Positions 24,106 through 37,800 of a DNA stretch of 64,000 nt are shown one piece after another. This stretch comes from Clonostachys chloroleuca. Taxonomy: Eukaryota > Ascomycota > Sordariomycetes > Hypocreales > Bionectriaceae. Numbering within the stretch: the stretch's first letter is position 1; every line of letters begins with the position of its first letter. The notes below the pieces were generated by a model that had not been told where the DNA came from, did not search any database, and saw nothing but the letters and a program-made list of their open reading frames with translations. Where the stretch lies: positions 32,364,001 through 32,428,000 of the forward strand of contig JBANAY010000003.1 of assembly GCA_037952775.1 (NCBI GenBank). The letters run 5' to 3'. The translations under genes were made by a program, and so were the position numbers.

Positions 24106-25801
24106 GACTTATAGAATGAGACGTCTGTCTTACAGCCAAGAAAGCCAGTAAACTCTCGGTTGCAGGATAGTTCTGAGCAACAGGGGGGATCCGGGATTGC
24201 TGGCAATCAAGATGCGGGTGAGTATGAGAGGCTCAATGTCTACTTAACAATTCATATTATTCTGACTAGCAGCTAAGCATTCCTTTCCTGGGGAGGCAGA
24301 AAGAACTGCAAAACAAGATATATAATGAAATGAATAAATTGAAGCGACCTGATGGCCATGCGAAACAAGAATCAATCAGCGCTACTTTCTTGGCATAATT
24401 GAGCTGAACAATTATAGCCCGGTCTTAATCTAACCTCAGCCACCACCTCACATTACCTTATTACTACAAAGTTTAGCCGTTAACTGCCTGAAGCTTAACC
24501 CCTGTACAGCTCTGGAATGGGCGGCCCCTTTTGATGAACAGCTAATAATGACATGAATGGATGGATGAATCCATACAGTACCTAGCGCTGGTGATATTAC
24601 AGCAATACTTAGTGGAATGCACCAGCGGAAAAATCTAATAAAAGTGATCGTTACTCTCATTTAGGTAACGGCTTTATGCTCTCAAATACCGCCTGGCTGG
24701 GTACCTAGTTGGGGGCTCTTCTTGGGCTACAGGCACCGAGTAGCCCGTGGTGAATTACAACCCGGTGGAATCTGGGTGATTGATCTCCCCAGTCGCCAAC
24801 TGGGCCACTGCTCCAGTGTCTATGCTTTTCTTTTGCCTCTTTTTGGGTCGATGGCTATCCTGATATATGAGTGATACAGCAGGACAACGTAGATATCAAG
24901 GCCAAGCACCTAGCATGTGCTTCGTTCAACGCACACACGTAGTACTACCGGGCAAACGGTGGGCAACGTGAAATGCGTAATATACTAAGTACTCTGGCTA
25001 CGTAATACACAGCAATACCGCAGAATGCGAGATAAATCTCCGACTTGTAGTTCTGAGGCAGCTCCGCTCTTGATAGGAGACCTCCAGCCCATGGTATTCC
25101 GACCGCTTCAACAGTCTCTCCTATACTCTAACGCCGTCTTACTACCTCTGGTCCATGTCCCATCTCCCACAGAGTTCAAGGCTTTCTTTGCCTCAAACTC
25201 GCAAACCACCTCCTTCATCCCCATTGCATCATAATCCTCTGACCAGATGTCATCAACCCAAGCCCCTCCCAAGAAAAACCCAGAGCCAAAAATTCAATAT
25301 ACAAACGCCAGCCCTAGTCCAGAGCAGTCAAGCCGGGACCGAGAGACAGAAAGCCATTCTGCAAGAAAGCCCCAACACCAAACACGTAGCACAGCACATT
25401 AGGTCGTGTAATATATGTGTGCGCATGTGTGTAACCCGGTGTGACTAATGTTAAATATATATATATGATGAAGAATCAAGTCATGAGCCCAGGTGAGTGT
25501 TTGGCTGTTGTCTTTTCAAGGAGAACATTGAAACCAAACAGGTCTGTCACCTGTCTCTTACTTGAGAGAGAATGGCAAGCGTGTTCAACAGATGGGGTGC
25601 AAGATGAGCGCATGTTTCGCATGCGCGACCAAGTAGTATGGTCACCACCTCGGCCTTCTCTCGAAGGCGTTTTCCCATCATGCTCAACCAGATCGCGTCT
25701 CCACGATCCTTTGTAAGGTTGAAAACAAGGCTGCCTTTCCCTCTCTCACCTCCACGCCTTAATTTTATTTTCCAACGAGAGCAAATCCGAGCCAAGCCTG
25801 T
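24106..25801. other. Intergenic region between alcohol oxidase and phosphodiesterase
   Basis: This is about 1.7 kb: the alcohol-oxidase promoter and the 3' flank of the phosphodiesterase. It includes a TA dinucleotide run near 25454-25467. I see no gene. Confidence 0.5.
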
Positions 25802-28601
25802 TCAGCTCACGCTGTTTGTCGCTTGGCAGGTCGGGCTCGAGGCTTTGTGCCGTCTGAAAAAAGGGAAATCCTTCATTCTAAAACGACTCGTCTTCTTCCG
25901 GAGAGCTTTACCTTCTGCCTTCCCCAGGCTGCCAGTGGATGTGGAAACCGTCTGTTCGCTGGCGCTCACTTTCTTTGATATGGGTTCCACTCCTAATGTA
26001 CGGTTGCCTTCGGGCCCCGGAGCGCTGCTTGGTCGCTCCAGGGAGTCTCTGCTCACGATGCTGGTGCCTTTCGTACTTGGAGACATGGGCATCTTGCCCG
26101 TGGCACTGCTCGTGGCCTGCGACACCCAATCACCAGATAAACCTCCCGATGTGCTTCCCTCGGTTGTTTCGCTGCACCTCTGTCTGTTTCGGACAGGGAT
26201 CGTGGTCTCAGTGGAATTGGTGCCGCTGAGGTTTTGGCTAGTTTCATTGAAGGGGTCAAAATCGACAAGAGTTTTCATCCCATCTAAACCTGATGCCTCG
26301 CCATTGACCCCCTTGAACTCCTCGCCTGTGGGAGGAATGGTTAGAGGATCCATCTCGAGATGGTGCTGTGAATTCAGAGCGTCTTCGTCTCGTTCCTGAG
26401 TGACAACCAAGGTGGCAAGTCTGGCCTCGATCTCACCCTGTCGCTCTTTTTGCTTCAGCCCAGCATCTTCATCCTCCATACCCGCGGCGAAGCTCATTGT
26501 GCGGGGAGAGAAGGTACCTTCAGGGGTCAGGTATTGTTTTTCAAGCTTGGCCTTCGCATCGTCCACCATGGTCTCAAAAAGGCCCTTATTGATGTCAAGC
26601 TCCTCCGCAGCGTAAACCAAAGTTGGCATGATGTCGGCAACTCCTTGAAACAATGGGATCGCGAAAAGGTTCATGAAGCCTAGCTGAGACTTAGCCAGCG
26701 ATGCCAGATCCTTCTTGGGAGGTGTCATCAAAGAGGACGGAATGCGCAGCTCATCTTCCATGGACGCTTGGCGAGAAAATTCCTCGGACAGAATGTGCAT
26801 CCACCGGGTAGCAGCGTCGAACCGTCTCGTCTTCCAGTGTGTTAGACACGTTGGGTTCTTCTAAGAACTGAGGTGGAAAAGACAATGAGGGAAGGGAAGC
26901 TACAAGCGACTTACCACATTGCTGATATCTGCACACTTGATTAAAAGCGAACAGGCCAGGTCTCTCGCTTCCTCGACCTGCCGTCCGTTCCAGCCATCGG
27001 CAGTGTTACTTTCACCAAGTTTAGCTTGGATATCGCCCAACTTCTTCATGTAGTCGAAGTGCAAGCCCATATCAGTTGCAAGAATCGAGCTAATCATGAG
27101 ATTTCGCATCTTGGTGTCTTCAAACACAGAAGGCCAGTGTCGACGAAGTATTTGAGAGTATGCAGCACAGTGGAACGACTCCAACACCGATCTGTCGTTG
27201 TAGAGTTGGGCTAGAGGTGCATTTAGTGTTACTAGGAATCCATTGTTAACACCTGGGTGCCCAACGTCATGCCCTATAGCCGTGATGAGGAGAGTCAAAG
27301 CCTCGAATGGACCGACGAGGGAGGCCATTGGCGATTTTTCAGCCTTGGGCCTATCTCCGTCTATCGAAGCAGGAGGATACTCGGCAAGAGCACCAATTTT
27401 GACGAGGAAGTTGAAGGTGGCTTGAAGCACATCTACCACGTGTCGGAAGTTGTGGTAGGGGACAAACGTATTGTATGCGGCTCGGCAGGCAACCAAGAAG
27501 CTTATCAATTGTTCTGTCATATATGGGTTAGAACAGGAGCCGCCTCAACGTGGTACGGTACTCACCAGTTGGGATTCGCCAATTTGATAGCTCCGGCATT
27601 GATAGAGCATGTCGAAACATGACCAAAGCGGCAACAACGAGCTCGTCATCGTTAAAATTATGAATAGAAAAGTGGTATTGAGCAACGGCTCTGGCGACTT
27701 CGGCTTGCCGCTCTGTAGAAACGGCGACATGGGCGCTGGTTACTTGTTCATCTTCAGAACCTGAACGGCAAATCCCCTTCATAAGCCCCGAAACCATGGC
27801 TTCACGAAGATATGCAAATGGTTTCTCTTCGTTCACACCAACCCACGACCGCTGTCGCCCTCTTTTAATCGCGAGAAGCGACTGTTGTTCTCGAGCGGCA
27901 TCTCGGCCTGCCCGATAGGCAGAGATTTCTAGAGCTGCAACACAGTTAGAGCTGATGGGGCTGACCATAACATCAATAGCGCCGAGATCCAGACACCTCC
28001 TTATGATATCGCGATTACTGGCAAGATCCCTACGCGAGGCAGAAGAAATCTCTTGTGGTCCGCCCGCCTGTTCGAGTGGCTCATCGGCTGTTGCATGGCT
28101 CACAATAGGTATGGGAACAACAAGTTTCGCGATATTTCGGAGGCGGGCCTCGGTGATTATTTTCTGGAGGAGATTAAATCCGTACAAGTCCTCATCAGGC
28201 GCATGGATCTGAGCGGTAGAGGAGTTGGGGGTATTAGCCGTGGGAGACTCGGATTCCTGGGATGATCGTTTGTTGTTGGTATAACTCTCGTGAGGGGTGT
28301 CTATCAAGACAAGGGTCGGCTTCATGCCGAGCATCGGCTGATTATGAAGCTCAATGAGCTTGTCGAGGCATGCCAGACCCGTGGCGCACACATACACTTT
28401 TGAGAAAAGCAGGTCAGTTCATCAGGCAGCCCCTTTGCTTATAGAAGGGGAGAACAAACCATCGTCAAAGGTCTCAAGAAGCGGTTTGACCTCATCTGGA
28501 ATGGGGCCTTGCACCTTCTTGACATCTCCAGGAGAGCATACTGACCGTCCTGGACCGAAACTCCTTTTCACATAGATAATTTGACATGCGGGACTCTCCA
28601 T
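25802..28601 (-). CDS. Class I 3',5'-cyclic nucleotide phosphodiesterase (high-affinity, PDE2/PdeH type)
   Basis: Predicted to hydrolyse cAMP and so terminate PKA signalling. Four exons, 28460-28601, 27566-28396, 26915-27513 and 25802-26830, yield 866 residues. The N-terminal about 300 residues form an alpha/beta region (MESPACQIIYVKRSFG...) also found in fungal PDE2-type enzymes. The HD-type catalytic domain carries the metal site: HNFRHVVDV (His345, His349), GHDVGHPG (His406, Asp407, His410) and CADISNV (Asp520). The last about 250 residues are Ser/Thr-rich and probably disordered, ending in a basic SRFRMKDFPFFRRHK patch. The start at 28601 is preferred; the frame is open upstream, but that part lacks family-like residues. 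The gene lies in an isolated position with a long upstream region. Confidence 0.92.
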
Positions 28602-29732
28602 GGTGGCAAGTTTTAGCGACCAGTCCCCCGCGACTGGAGCGCTTTTGACCACGAGGGCAGAGGGGTGTAACAACCAGGAAAATATATAGGTCCCCCAACA
28701 ACAGTATCCGAATGCGTGCTGCGCCAGATGTTCTCGCCCCAATCCGAATTGGCGACTATTGCGAAGTCCAGCAGTGGGCAGAGTCAAGTTCGAGGCGTTA
28801 TTGCGTCGTGGTGGGCGGTAGTAGTGCGCGACACAAGAGCGAGATCTGGGACGCCGTTTGAAGGCTTCCTGCTCTGGTCGGATTGCTTTAAGGAAGTAGG
28901 AGGGCTTCTCCAATGGCTGCGCGAACGCTCGGCGAAAGGAAGCCTGGAAGAGATTTCGGAATCCTGTATGAAGAGAAGGGGGATTTTTCTGCTTGGCGCG
29001 TAGGAGAGAGAGGGTAGAGACCTAAGCGATGATGGAATGGAATGATGGGTGTTAAACGGTGCCCCGATGAAGTATGGAACTACCGACACAAAATTGGTTG
29101 TTGCGACGATTGAAGCAACCGTCACGGGCTCGGACGAGAAGCAGGCTGGTGTTGGCTAGCAACCACCATTGAGAGGTCAACTCGGCGGAAGGGCTGGACG
29201 ACTTCCTCGTGAGGGTGTGGGAAAGACTGAGGCCAGGTCAAGTCGGTAGGAGTGAGACAGAAATGTGAGACGTGGATTGTGGAGGCGGCCTGATTGCGCG
29301 GGAAGGAGTTTGTCAAGCGAAGTGAGTAGAGAAGGTAGACAGAGATAAGACGAGGCAAGTGGCCCTGGCCAAGTTGGGCAGCTCTGTACTTGCAGGTACT
29401 TCGGCCGGGGTACCGGGAGTAGCTCCTGATGTTCCTTGCTGGGCTGGGGGATTGCGCGCCGTGTCGCTGGACTGAATTATGAGGCGTGCCTTCAGTGCAG
29501 AGGGTACCAGCCCAAACCGAGAGCGGCGATATGGAAAACCAGACTGGTGCTGCTTAATTCGTGGGAGGAGATGGGCCACCTCTGCGCAAGCATAAGAAGC
29601 AGACTGAATCTTATTCCAGATCCTTTCCATACGCAGCCGATGATTGGCGTCGGTAGTGCCTCGTTGATGTACATGTGTGAAGAGGGCGAAGGGAGGGGGG
29701 CGAAAGTCAGCATGGAATTAAGAGATCGGCGA

Positions 29733-29874
29733 GGCGACCTGGAGGTACTCCAGGGCATGTAAGGCGACTTGGAGGAGGGACAGCGCTGAGAGCTTGTCGC
29801 CGGCGGTCCCTGGCCAGCTCCAGGTGGTGATGGAGGTCTGTTCCCCAGGAGAGGTACTTTGGGCGACTTTGAGG
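29733..29874 (+). repeat. Three imperfect copies of GGCGACYTGGAGG
   Basis: Copies lie at 29733-29745 (GGCGACCTGGAGG), 29763-29775 (GGCGACTTGGAGG) and 29862-29874 (GGCGACTTTGAGG). The first two are spaced exactly 30 bp apart. The first overlaps a perfect hairpin, CCTGGAG-GTA-CTCCAGG, at 29738-29754. They lie about 1.1-1.3 kb upstream of the phosphodiesterase start and might be regulatory words. Confidence 0.5.
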
Positions 29875-30794
29875 GTACCTGGGCTGTGTGCCTACCGACG
29901 CAAGTGGCAGTCCATGTCCCGCTAAGAAGGAAAGTAGGTTTGATCTGGATGGAGAGGGGCGGTCGCAGACTGCAACAGCATTAGATGGTAGGCAGGGATC
30001 ATGCTATTGAAGTCCCGGGAGAAAAACGACATTTGATCACAATATTGGATGAGGCTACAGCCAGTCAAGGGTTCTGGCTTGCTGAGAATGATGACGTTGG
30101 TGGGCAAGTTCTTTTGGTGGTACTTTCATACAGCGCACCAGATTGGAATATTTGTGCTTCTTTTCCCCTTCCTCTGTTTTTCCTTTTTTGAACCCCCTCC
30201 CAACCTTCTTTTGGCCGTGCGTCCACTGTGTGTGTCTGGGTCGCAGTGGTGGTGTGCGAAAGGCACATTACCCAGCAGATGCGCACACCAATGAAAGGGA
30301 TGAGCCAGGGGTGGTCTCTAACATCATCAATGGCAAGATTGCACTTGCAAGCTAGCAGTGTGGCCTAAGCAAGGAAGAGCAGGGAAAAAAAAAGGAAAGA
30401 GATTTGGCACTGGCAGGCTGGAGGAAATCTGGCGCCAGAGAAGCTAGCGTCTACCCACAAAAGAAAGGAAACAGAACCCCCGCTAGAACACGCCCGACCC
30501 TTTTCACAAATCAGCTGCACGTGTCGCATGGATCACTGCAATCGAAGGGGTGTGGAAGGTCTGGGCTGCGTGTCCCAAAGCAGCCGAACCTTGAAAGAAA
30601 CTGCCCAGGCCCAGCAGGCAGGCAAGTCAAGCTGCCGTCTGCCTGCGTATCTGCTACCCGGGCAATCTATCTGCCTATCTGAAGGCATCCATGGAACTCA
30701 ATCGGAATGGATCAATTAGGCACGCGATGTCGGCGAGCAGGACAGCCCTAAGCACCGGTGTCTGGGCCGACTGGCGACAGCTTTCATGGGTTTT

Positions 30795-30811
30795 AGGCAC
30801 CTTAGGTGCCT
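30795..30811. repeat. Perfect 8-bp-arm palindrome
   Basis: AGGCACCT, one T and then AGGTGCCT form an inverted repeat with perfect arms, in non-coding DNA. No gene start lies close by. Confidence 0.7.
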
Positions 30812-33800
30812 GCCGTTCAGCCTCCCGCGCGCCGGAGCTGCCAGCCTACTTCTAGCGAGCAGCTGTATCTCGCTGCGAGTGGGGCCTCTCTACGCTGTGC
30901 TGCGGCGCTGGTCATGATGAGATCGCATCTCTGCTAGGCGCTACCTACGCATTGCTGAGATCAGGCCCGGACTTCTGAAATGAAAACAGGTGCTGCTTCC
31001 AATATGGCCCAATGCCCTATGATTCAGCATTACGCAGGTGCATCCCGAAATCGGACTCTGACATGGCAGTAGGAGGAATGCTCCAGAAGCATAATAGAAG
31101 CAGAGGTAAATTGGGCTGGCATGATATGTATTCTGCTCCATTTACGCTGGGGTCTCTTATTGGCACAGGTGCCATTTTTCCGATTAGCTTTTTACATATC
31201 AGCATCTGGCTCGGCTTGGCGATATTTTTCTTTGGATGTTTCAGAATTCCAGACACTCGTAGCTCACGCCACAGGAGTCACCCAACAAACACAGTGGCAA
31301 GACCTAGTCGCACGTTCACGCACGCGATGGCTTGGGGAAACCCTGCTGGGTGGTCGTACCTGCCGGCGACCCTGATGGAATTAAGACGGGGAAAGCGCAA
31401 AAGAGGGAAGAGGCCGAGGCATTCCATCCCACGCAGAGCGGCGCAGGAGAGCCAGCACCGATGGCGCTGCAGCGAGATGGGGATTCTCGATCAGAGCAGC
31501 AGTCTTCTCCGATGATGGTCTCTGATGGAGGACCCAGCAATGGTCCAGAAGGGAGAGGGTCAAGGCGGGGAATGACCGGCTAGGGTGCACGAATGTACCC
31601 CGTTGTACACATCTTGTTCCTCCGCCCGTTCAGCGTGCTGGCTTCTGGTCGTATTCTAGAAAAAGTCCATGGAAGCTCAGCTGCCCCGTGCACGGGCGCG
31701 AGTGGGCTGGGGGGCCTATAACGTGCTATAGCACACCTAATTGCCCCATCCACCCCCTGTAGCTCGCCCCCTGCATTCATCTCCCATTGGCCATTGGCGA
31801 CGCACAGGTGCATTTCCCCAAGTACAACGAGTGACCTCCTGCCCAAGTACCTTTATCTCAAGAACTTGTTGTCCTTGCACCTGACCTTGCCTTGGAGACG
31901 GGCCCAAGCAACAGTCAATACCACCAGTTCATACCTCCTGCCAGCTACTTCCAACCAGGAAAGGCCTCCCCGTGTGCAGCCCACTGCGATTTATCTCCCA
32001 CTGGAACCCAACCTAGCGACCGGAAGTGCCGCGATGCAGCGATGCCTACGGGCGCTGGAGCCGCTACAACTCTGCCTCCCCCGCCCACACTGGGATCTTG
32101 CTGGTTGCAACTTTGATTACTGCCGTCTCCAAAACACCGAGCCCAAGGCTAGCCGTTCCAACTACCTACTGTGGCTTCCCGGCTGCCTGCACCCTCCAAG
32201 CGGTTTTGCCACTCACACAGGCATTTGCCTGCTCATCTGCCTCTGCCTCGCTCTCTTACTGTCATGCAAAATCATCGTCAACTGCGCAGTGCTGACCCAA
32301 TCAGACCCGCCATGGTACGAGACATATTTTCCGGGGCAGGCAGGCAGGTAATCACGCCTTTTGGCTGGCTGCGTGTATGCGCATATGTATCACACGTGTA
32401 GGCTCCCTCGAAGAAGCAAAAAAGAACCCAAGAGAGTCAAGAGGCGCACAAAGCCAGGGCGAGGGCGACCAATTGGAGCCATCGCCATCCCATTCGCAAG
32501 CCCGGGGAACTGCACCGTCGCTGTGCAACTCCACACGGATATGCAAAACCGCCCGCCGGAAGGCGGAATGACGGAGGATGGAAGCTTCTGTGCCACATCA
32601 CCTAATAAGAAATAGGTAGCCACCACTTCGCATCACGTCCGCATGCGTGCGAGATGGCACGGGCGAGCAAGATAGTTTGAACCTTCCGCCGGTAGCTTGC
32701 CGCCGTTGGGGTCGACTGGCCCGTTGATCAATTCCTCGCCGCCCGGGCAAATTACAAATCCATCCCCCACGTCGCATCGCATGGGAAATGCCGTGCCAGT
32801 TGCTGCCACCGGTGCATACATATGCTCTGGTGCCGATTCGCATGTGTAAGGCGGCCATTAGCACGTACGCGAGTGTGCCCTCCATGCAATATGCCATTAT
32901 GGACGCAGGGAGGAATAATCATGGATGCCGTAATGCCACGCGCCAATCAACCTGCACGCGCTGCAATTGGTTGTGGCGGTCATCTCTCTAGCTAATTCTC
33001 CTCTACCAGTGTCGAACCATGCAAGTCGGATTCTAACCGGAAGCTGCATGCGGCAACTGGCCAGCGAACACAATCCTCAGGATTGACTCCCCCGATCCTA
33101 CATATGTGCCTACCAACAGCTGAAACCAACAGATTGGAACCCTCCTCATGCGCCGCTCCTTAACAGATCTACCTAAGCAGGCAAGGCACGCTTCTATCGA
33201 GCACAGAATGCGCACGTAAGCGAGCGGAAGGATCCTGGGGAGTCATGTCATCTCGTTAGCGAGGCCCCAAGGTCCCTCTAGGGCGCATCGTGGGCTGAGA
33301 TGTGACCAGCCTTTTGATGGGGCTGTTGGCCCCGAGGTGCCACAGGAGGAGCAATCGGATGACATCAAGGCATTAAGGACTTGACCATCTCGCCGATCTT
33401 TTATCTGCCCAAAGGATTCGCATCTGGCCCCTGGCCCTGATGCCTGACTAAGGAGCACCTAATCGCCTGGCGTAATGACACCAAGGCCCTTCCTTCGGGC
33501 GTCGTTTGGGCCTCCTCGGGAAGGAACCTCAGCTCGTGGCATTCGGATCTGAAGCTATCGGCACTGACCTCTTATTTTTTTTCTTTTGCTTCTCCCTGCC
33601 GGGGTCCCCCCTCCCTTTCCCCTATCCGGGGATAGCATTCCTGTAGCCATCATTCCCGTGTTTCCACGCTAGAGACGAGCAAAAAGCAATTGCATCCAAA
33701 AGCAAAAATAAAACAGAAATGCAAAAACTCCACTCTGAATAGCGAGATAAACAGAGCGGAGCAAATGCTAGCCACAACTCAATTGTGATATCTTCTTGGT

Positions 33801-34813
33801 CCCTGGAAGAATATGCCAGCCCAATAAAATATGGCACACCAAAGCTCTCTTCGCGTACGGCAGGGACCTTGTTTCTAACTAAACACAATAACAAGAAAAT
33901 AATTAAATTTCCACGATATTCAGCTTGATGTGGTATTTACCACTAGGTCAATTAGTCTGATATTGTGTTGAAATTCAACGCTGAACTGTTTAGATGGGCC
34001 ATGTTATATGTCACTCGCTTGCCCACCCTCCCCTTCTATATCCCTGCCCCCAGGGCGCGGCCGCAGATCAGCGGCCGTATCTCTGACTATTGGTCGTCGA
34101 GTAGTTATCGCGATGAGGCGGCAAGATTGGGTGCATGATGATCATCTTTCTTTCTTTTTCTTTTTTTTTTTTTTTTTCCTTTGTTCCCTGTTTTGTTCCA
34201 TGTCGTTGAACATTCTGATTTTCCTGGCCCTGCTCCTTGGCATTTTTCTGCCTATGCGAACCATGCCTTCGGAGCCGTCAGATATTAGTATATTCGTAGA
34301 CGCGAGCCAATCACTGGCTGCACAAAAGTGACGAGCTGACCGCATTCCATCACCACCCAGCCTTAGTTAGGCCTTGAGCTTTGAAGTAGGTATGATGAAC
34401 AACGTGATCTCATTTCCCATGTCTCCATGTTGTAAAAAGGTGTGGTTGATCACTGGTAGCGAAGTACCTCGAGAGGTTCGTGGAGAAACCTGGCTCGGTC
34501 AATGTGTGTAAGTTATTCATTCATGTATATATATATACATATATCCATTTTTGTGTTCTCATGAACCCAAACGCCAGATCATCATGACCCAGGTAAAGGC
34601 CCGTAATGTCTATTTCTATTCCATTGGGCCGTCCTTTCCGACGTCTAATCCGTGTTCATCCGTCCATTTCATCAATAAAACGTGTAGCCATAAGCGCATC
34701 CCCATCTCCTTGCCCCATTGCCGTATTGGTCAATAATTATATAAACAACCTTGTTAACCTTGAAATGCATCCGAGGTCTCGTTTCATTGCTGCTGGCCAA
34801 TCAGTGAGCCCTG

Positions 34814-37800
34814 TCAATTGGCCAGTGGCCCCCTGCTCTCGCCCTCAATATGTATTTCGGCCACCTCGTCAGAGTCTCTATCACTGCCGCTTTTAGCGGG
34901 CACGGATATGATGTCCTTACGGTTCCATGAGGTCTGAGCGCTGCCGTCCGCTGCGGATAGTTGCTCTTGGCTGTCTAACTCCGCAGTCACCGAGGCCATT
35001 TCGACATCCTGGTCATCGAAATTGGGAGGTCCCATGCGTTCATCGTCTGTTGACCCATGCTGAACATCGTCGCTGCCGATATCAGCACCTGTAGATCCTT
35101 CCCGGCCATTACCGGAAATGCCACTGAAGCTCCATCCTTGAATGATTGGGTTTGATTGGGCGGGATCACTGTCCGTCATGTCAACGCCTTCATCTTCAAT
35201 GCTCGGGTGGAGTGAACTCTTGGCGACGACCTCTCCATACCCAGGGAGCTGTTCATCATCGTCATCATCCATGGGCTCTAGAGATGCGATAGCCGATGTG
35301 GCTGAGGCTTGGTCAGCCCTGGGTCGAATAGCTGTCGTTTTAATCCCAGTATTTACCGTGCCGTTGCGGGAAACCCCGTTATCAGACTGATCATCTTCTC
35401 CTATTTCAGTGTCCGAGTCCTCGTCTTGATCTGGTTTATCAAAAGACTCGAAAATGGACTGGAACCGTGGGCCTCCCAAAGGCTTGCTCGACCGTCGGCG
35501 ATAGAAGAGGAGGTATGCCGCACTTGTCACAACCGACGAGGGGTCTGATACCTGGCTTACGGACGAATCTGGAGGTCTGGTTAGTACAGAGGTCTTCACT
35601 AGGCCAACATTGCTGCATCCATTATCGTCTCACTTACCATTGTAGTTGTACCAGCGCCCATCCATAAAGTTCTTCGCGTATGCCGTGTAGTGGCCCCCTC
35701 CAAGGCCTCCATAATGGTCATCGACAGCAATCAAGTCATAGACTTCATTCTGACCATCTGTCTGTTCTATAACACGAGATGTCAGATCGAGGCCATCGAT
35801 GGGAAAGTCCACCAACACGTCCAGCTTGTCGCGACGATAGCCCGAGCTGCTGAAGCGTTTGAGATGAGCGACCAGGATATCTGGAGTTTTCCAGAGATCA
35901 AACTTCTTGCTAGCTCGCCTATGCTCCTTGCACCGAGGGCAGTACCACATGTCTTGTTCGGAGAGAACCTCAGCCCTTTCAAACTCGTCCAGGCATTCCT
36001 CAAGCGTGATGCCACGGGAACGGCGGTTGTTGCGCCTCCGCTGTGAAATCTTAAGGGCCGGGTCATTCAGGGTTTCGGGATCTACATAGGTCTTTGCCCC
36101 CTTGCCATGGTCGAGATCGCCGTGACCAAACACTATGCCCCAGGCATCCTCGCTCCAGTCCACGACGAGACCTTCTCCTAGTCTGATCAGTGGGCCGCCA
36201 TCGGCAATAGTAGGGGGCATAGGCTGTGGCTTGACAGCAGCAGCGGCTCGCGCGGCCTTTGCTGCTTGTCTCTCTCTGCGCTTATTCCCCTTCTTTCCAT
36301 ATGTCTTGTGATCTTTGAACTTCTTCTTGCCACCACCTTTCTGGTGGGCACGCTTTGAAAACTGCAAATATCATCAGTAAGGTGTTGGACTTGATATAAG
36401 ATCCGGGTTTGAACCTACTCGGGGCTTGTCGTCTTCCTCATCAGTCTGTTCATCCATCATACGCGTGTGGCTAGGTTCAGCCTTCGGGGCCTCGTCGTTG
36501 CTACTTTCTTCGTTTCCAGAAGGTGTGCTGGCCCAGCTACCAGGACTGGGCTGGTCGACTCCCTCACTGTCCTGGGGAATGCGGTCGGCAATCTTCGGCA
36601 AGGTGCGGTTGCTGTCGACATGGCCCCATCCTGTGGGAACAGCGCCATCACTTCCATCAACGAAGTAGCTGAGCTCAAAAAGGTTTTGAAGCTCCGGATC
36701 GAGGAAGCTTTGAAGGTTAGTGACGTAGGAGGGCCTCTTGTTGCTGAATTGCTTCAGAATCTTTGACTGCTCCAGCGGATGGTTAGACTGAGCCACTGCA
36801 GTTTTAGTATCTGAGGTCATTGTGACATCCACCATATCCTCCTCGCCCTCAACTGACCGCGCTGCAACTTTGCCATCGCCAGAGGAGTCGACGTCTGAGG
36901 GGACCACGACGCCATCCGAATCAGCATTATTTGTGTCGTCCGCGTCGTCATCATCCAAGAGTACCGGCCACGTGGAGAATGTTGCAACCTTCTCGAGTAC
37001 TTTACGCTGAATCGTGTCATAGCTCGAGGCTTCCTCGCGTGTCAAGACGATGAAGTGAGGGGGAGGATTTGTGCCATCCCCAATCACATTAGGCCGACGA
37101 TGAAACACGGGAACCACCATTGTTTCGTACCTAGGATCATCCCATTCGGTGACATCGATTGGTGAATCGATGTCGAGCATGGATCTGTACTTCTTGGTCC
37201 TCATTTTACTAGGCCAGTTGGTCGGAACAGCTTCGATCTCATGAATAGTTGGCAGGTCTGTTGACTGAATCTCTGCCGACACATCCTGTTGGTCTTCGTA
37301 GATTTTGAAGAAACGTTCTTTGAATTCTTCAGCGCCCATTAACCTGCTGACGGGGACACCAGTACGGGTAGAGATGAATTGCTTCAGGGCCTCGACAGCG
37401 CTGTGCTTTGGCAGTTCAACATCAATCTTCACGGGGGCCTCGTTCAGCGGAAAGAACTTAACAGTCCGATGCCACAGGTCCTCAACCGGGAGGGGAAGAG
37501 TCAAGTTGTTGAAAGGGTCAAACGTGATGCTTATCTTGCCACACTCGGGGCATTTCAGTGTCGATTTATACATCCCAGTGAACAGGTCGGCAATAACCGA
37601 GTCGTCTCGCTTCCTAGTGATATCCCAAACCTCTTCAGCCATTTTGCGGATCGCTTCAGGGTCATTGATCATCTCATCGGTTGAATCAGGTTTCTCAATG
37701 TATGGCTTCTTCTTGATACGACTGAGATCTTCTTGAAGCGCGTCTAGGAGGAAGCCAAGAAATTCTTGGGAATCCTGTTGGCCCCATCCTTGAAATGTGC

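Larger units (their letters stand above)
28602..34813. other. Gene-poor stretch of 6.2 kb
   Basis: This is the upstream region of the phosphodiesterase and the 3' flank of the Ubp12-type gene. No coding gene, tRNA or transposon could be supported. Features seen are three copies of a GGCGACYTGGAGG-like word (29733-29874), an 8+1+8 palindrome at 30795-30811, a pyrimidine tract with 17 consecutive T (34161-34177), and an 18-bp TA palindrome at 34523-34540. A very long upstream region fits a heavily regulated signalling gene, but that is inference. Confidence 0.45.

Noticed and set aside
28602..28913. Possible 104-residue N-terminal extension of the phosphodiesterase
   Set aside because: The frame is open, but the peptide is Arg/Cys-rich and unlike the family; the Met at 28601 matches the usual start.
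34008..34331. 107-codon frame with a run of Phe codons
   Set aside because: Driven by the poly-T tract at 34161-34177; no gene features.
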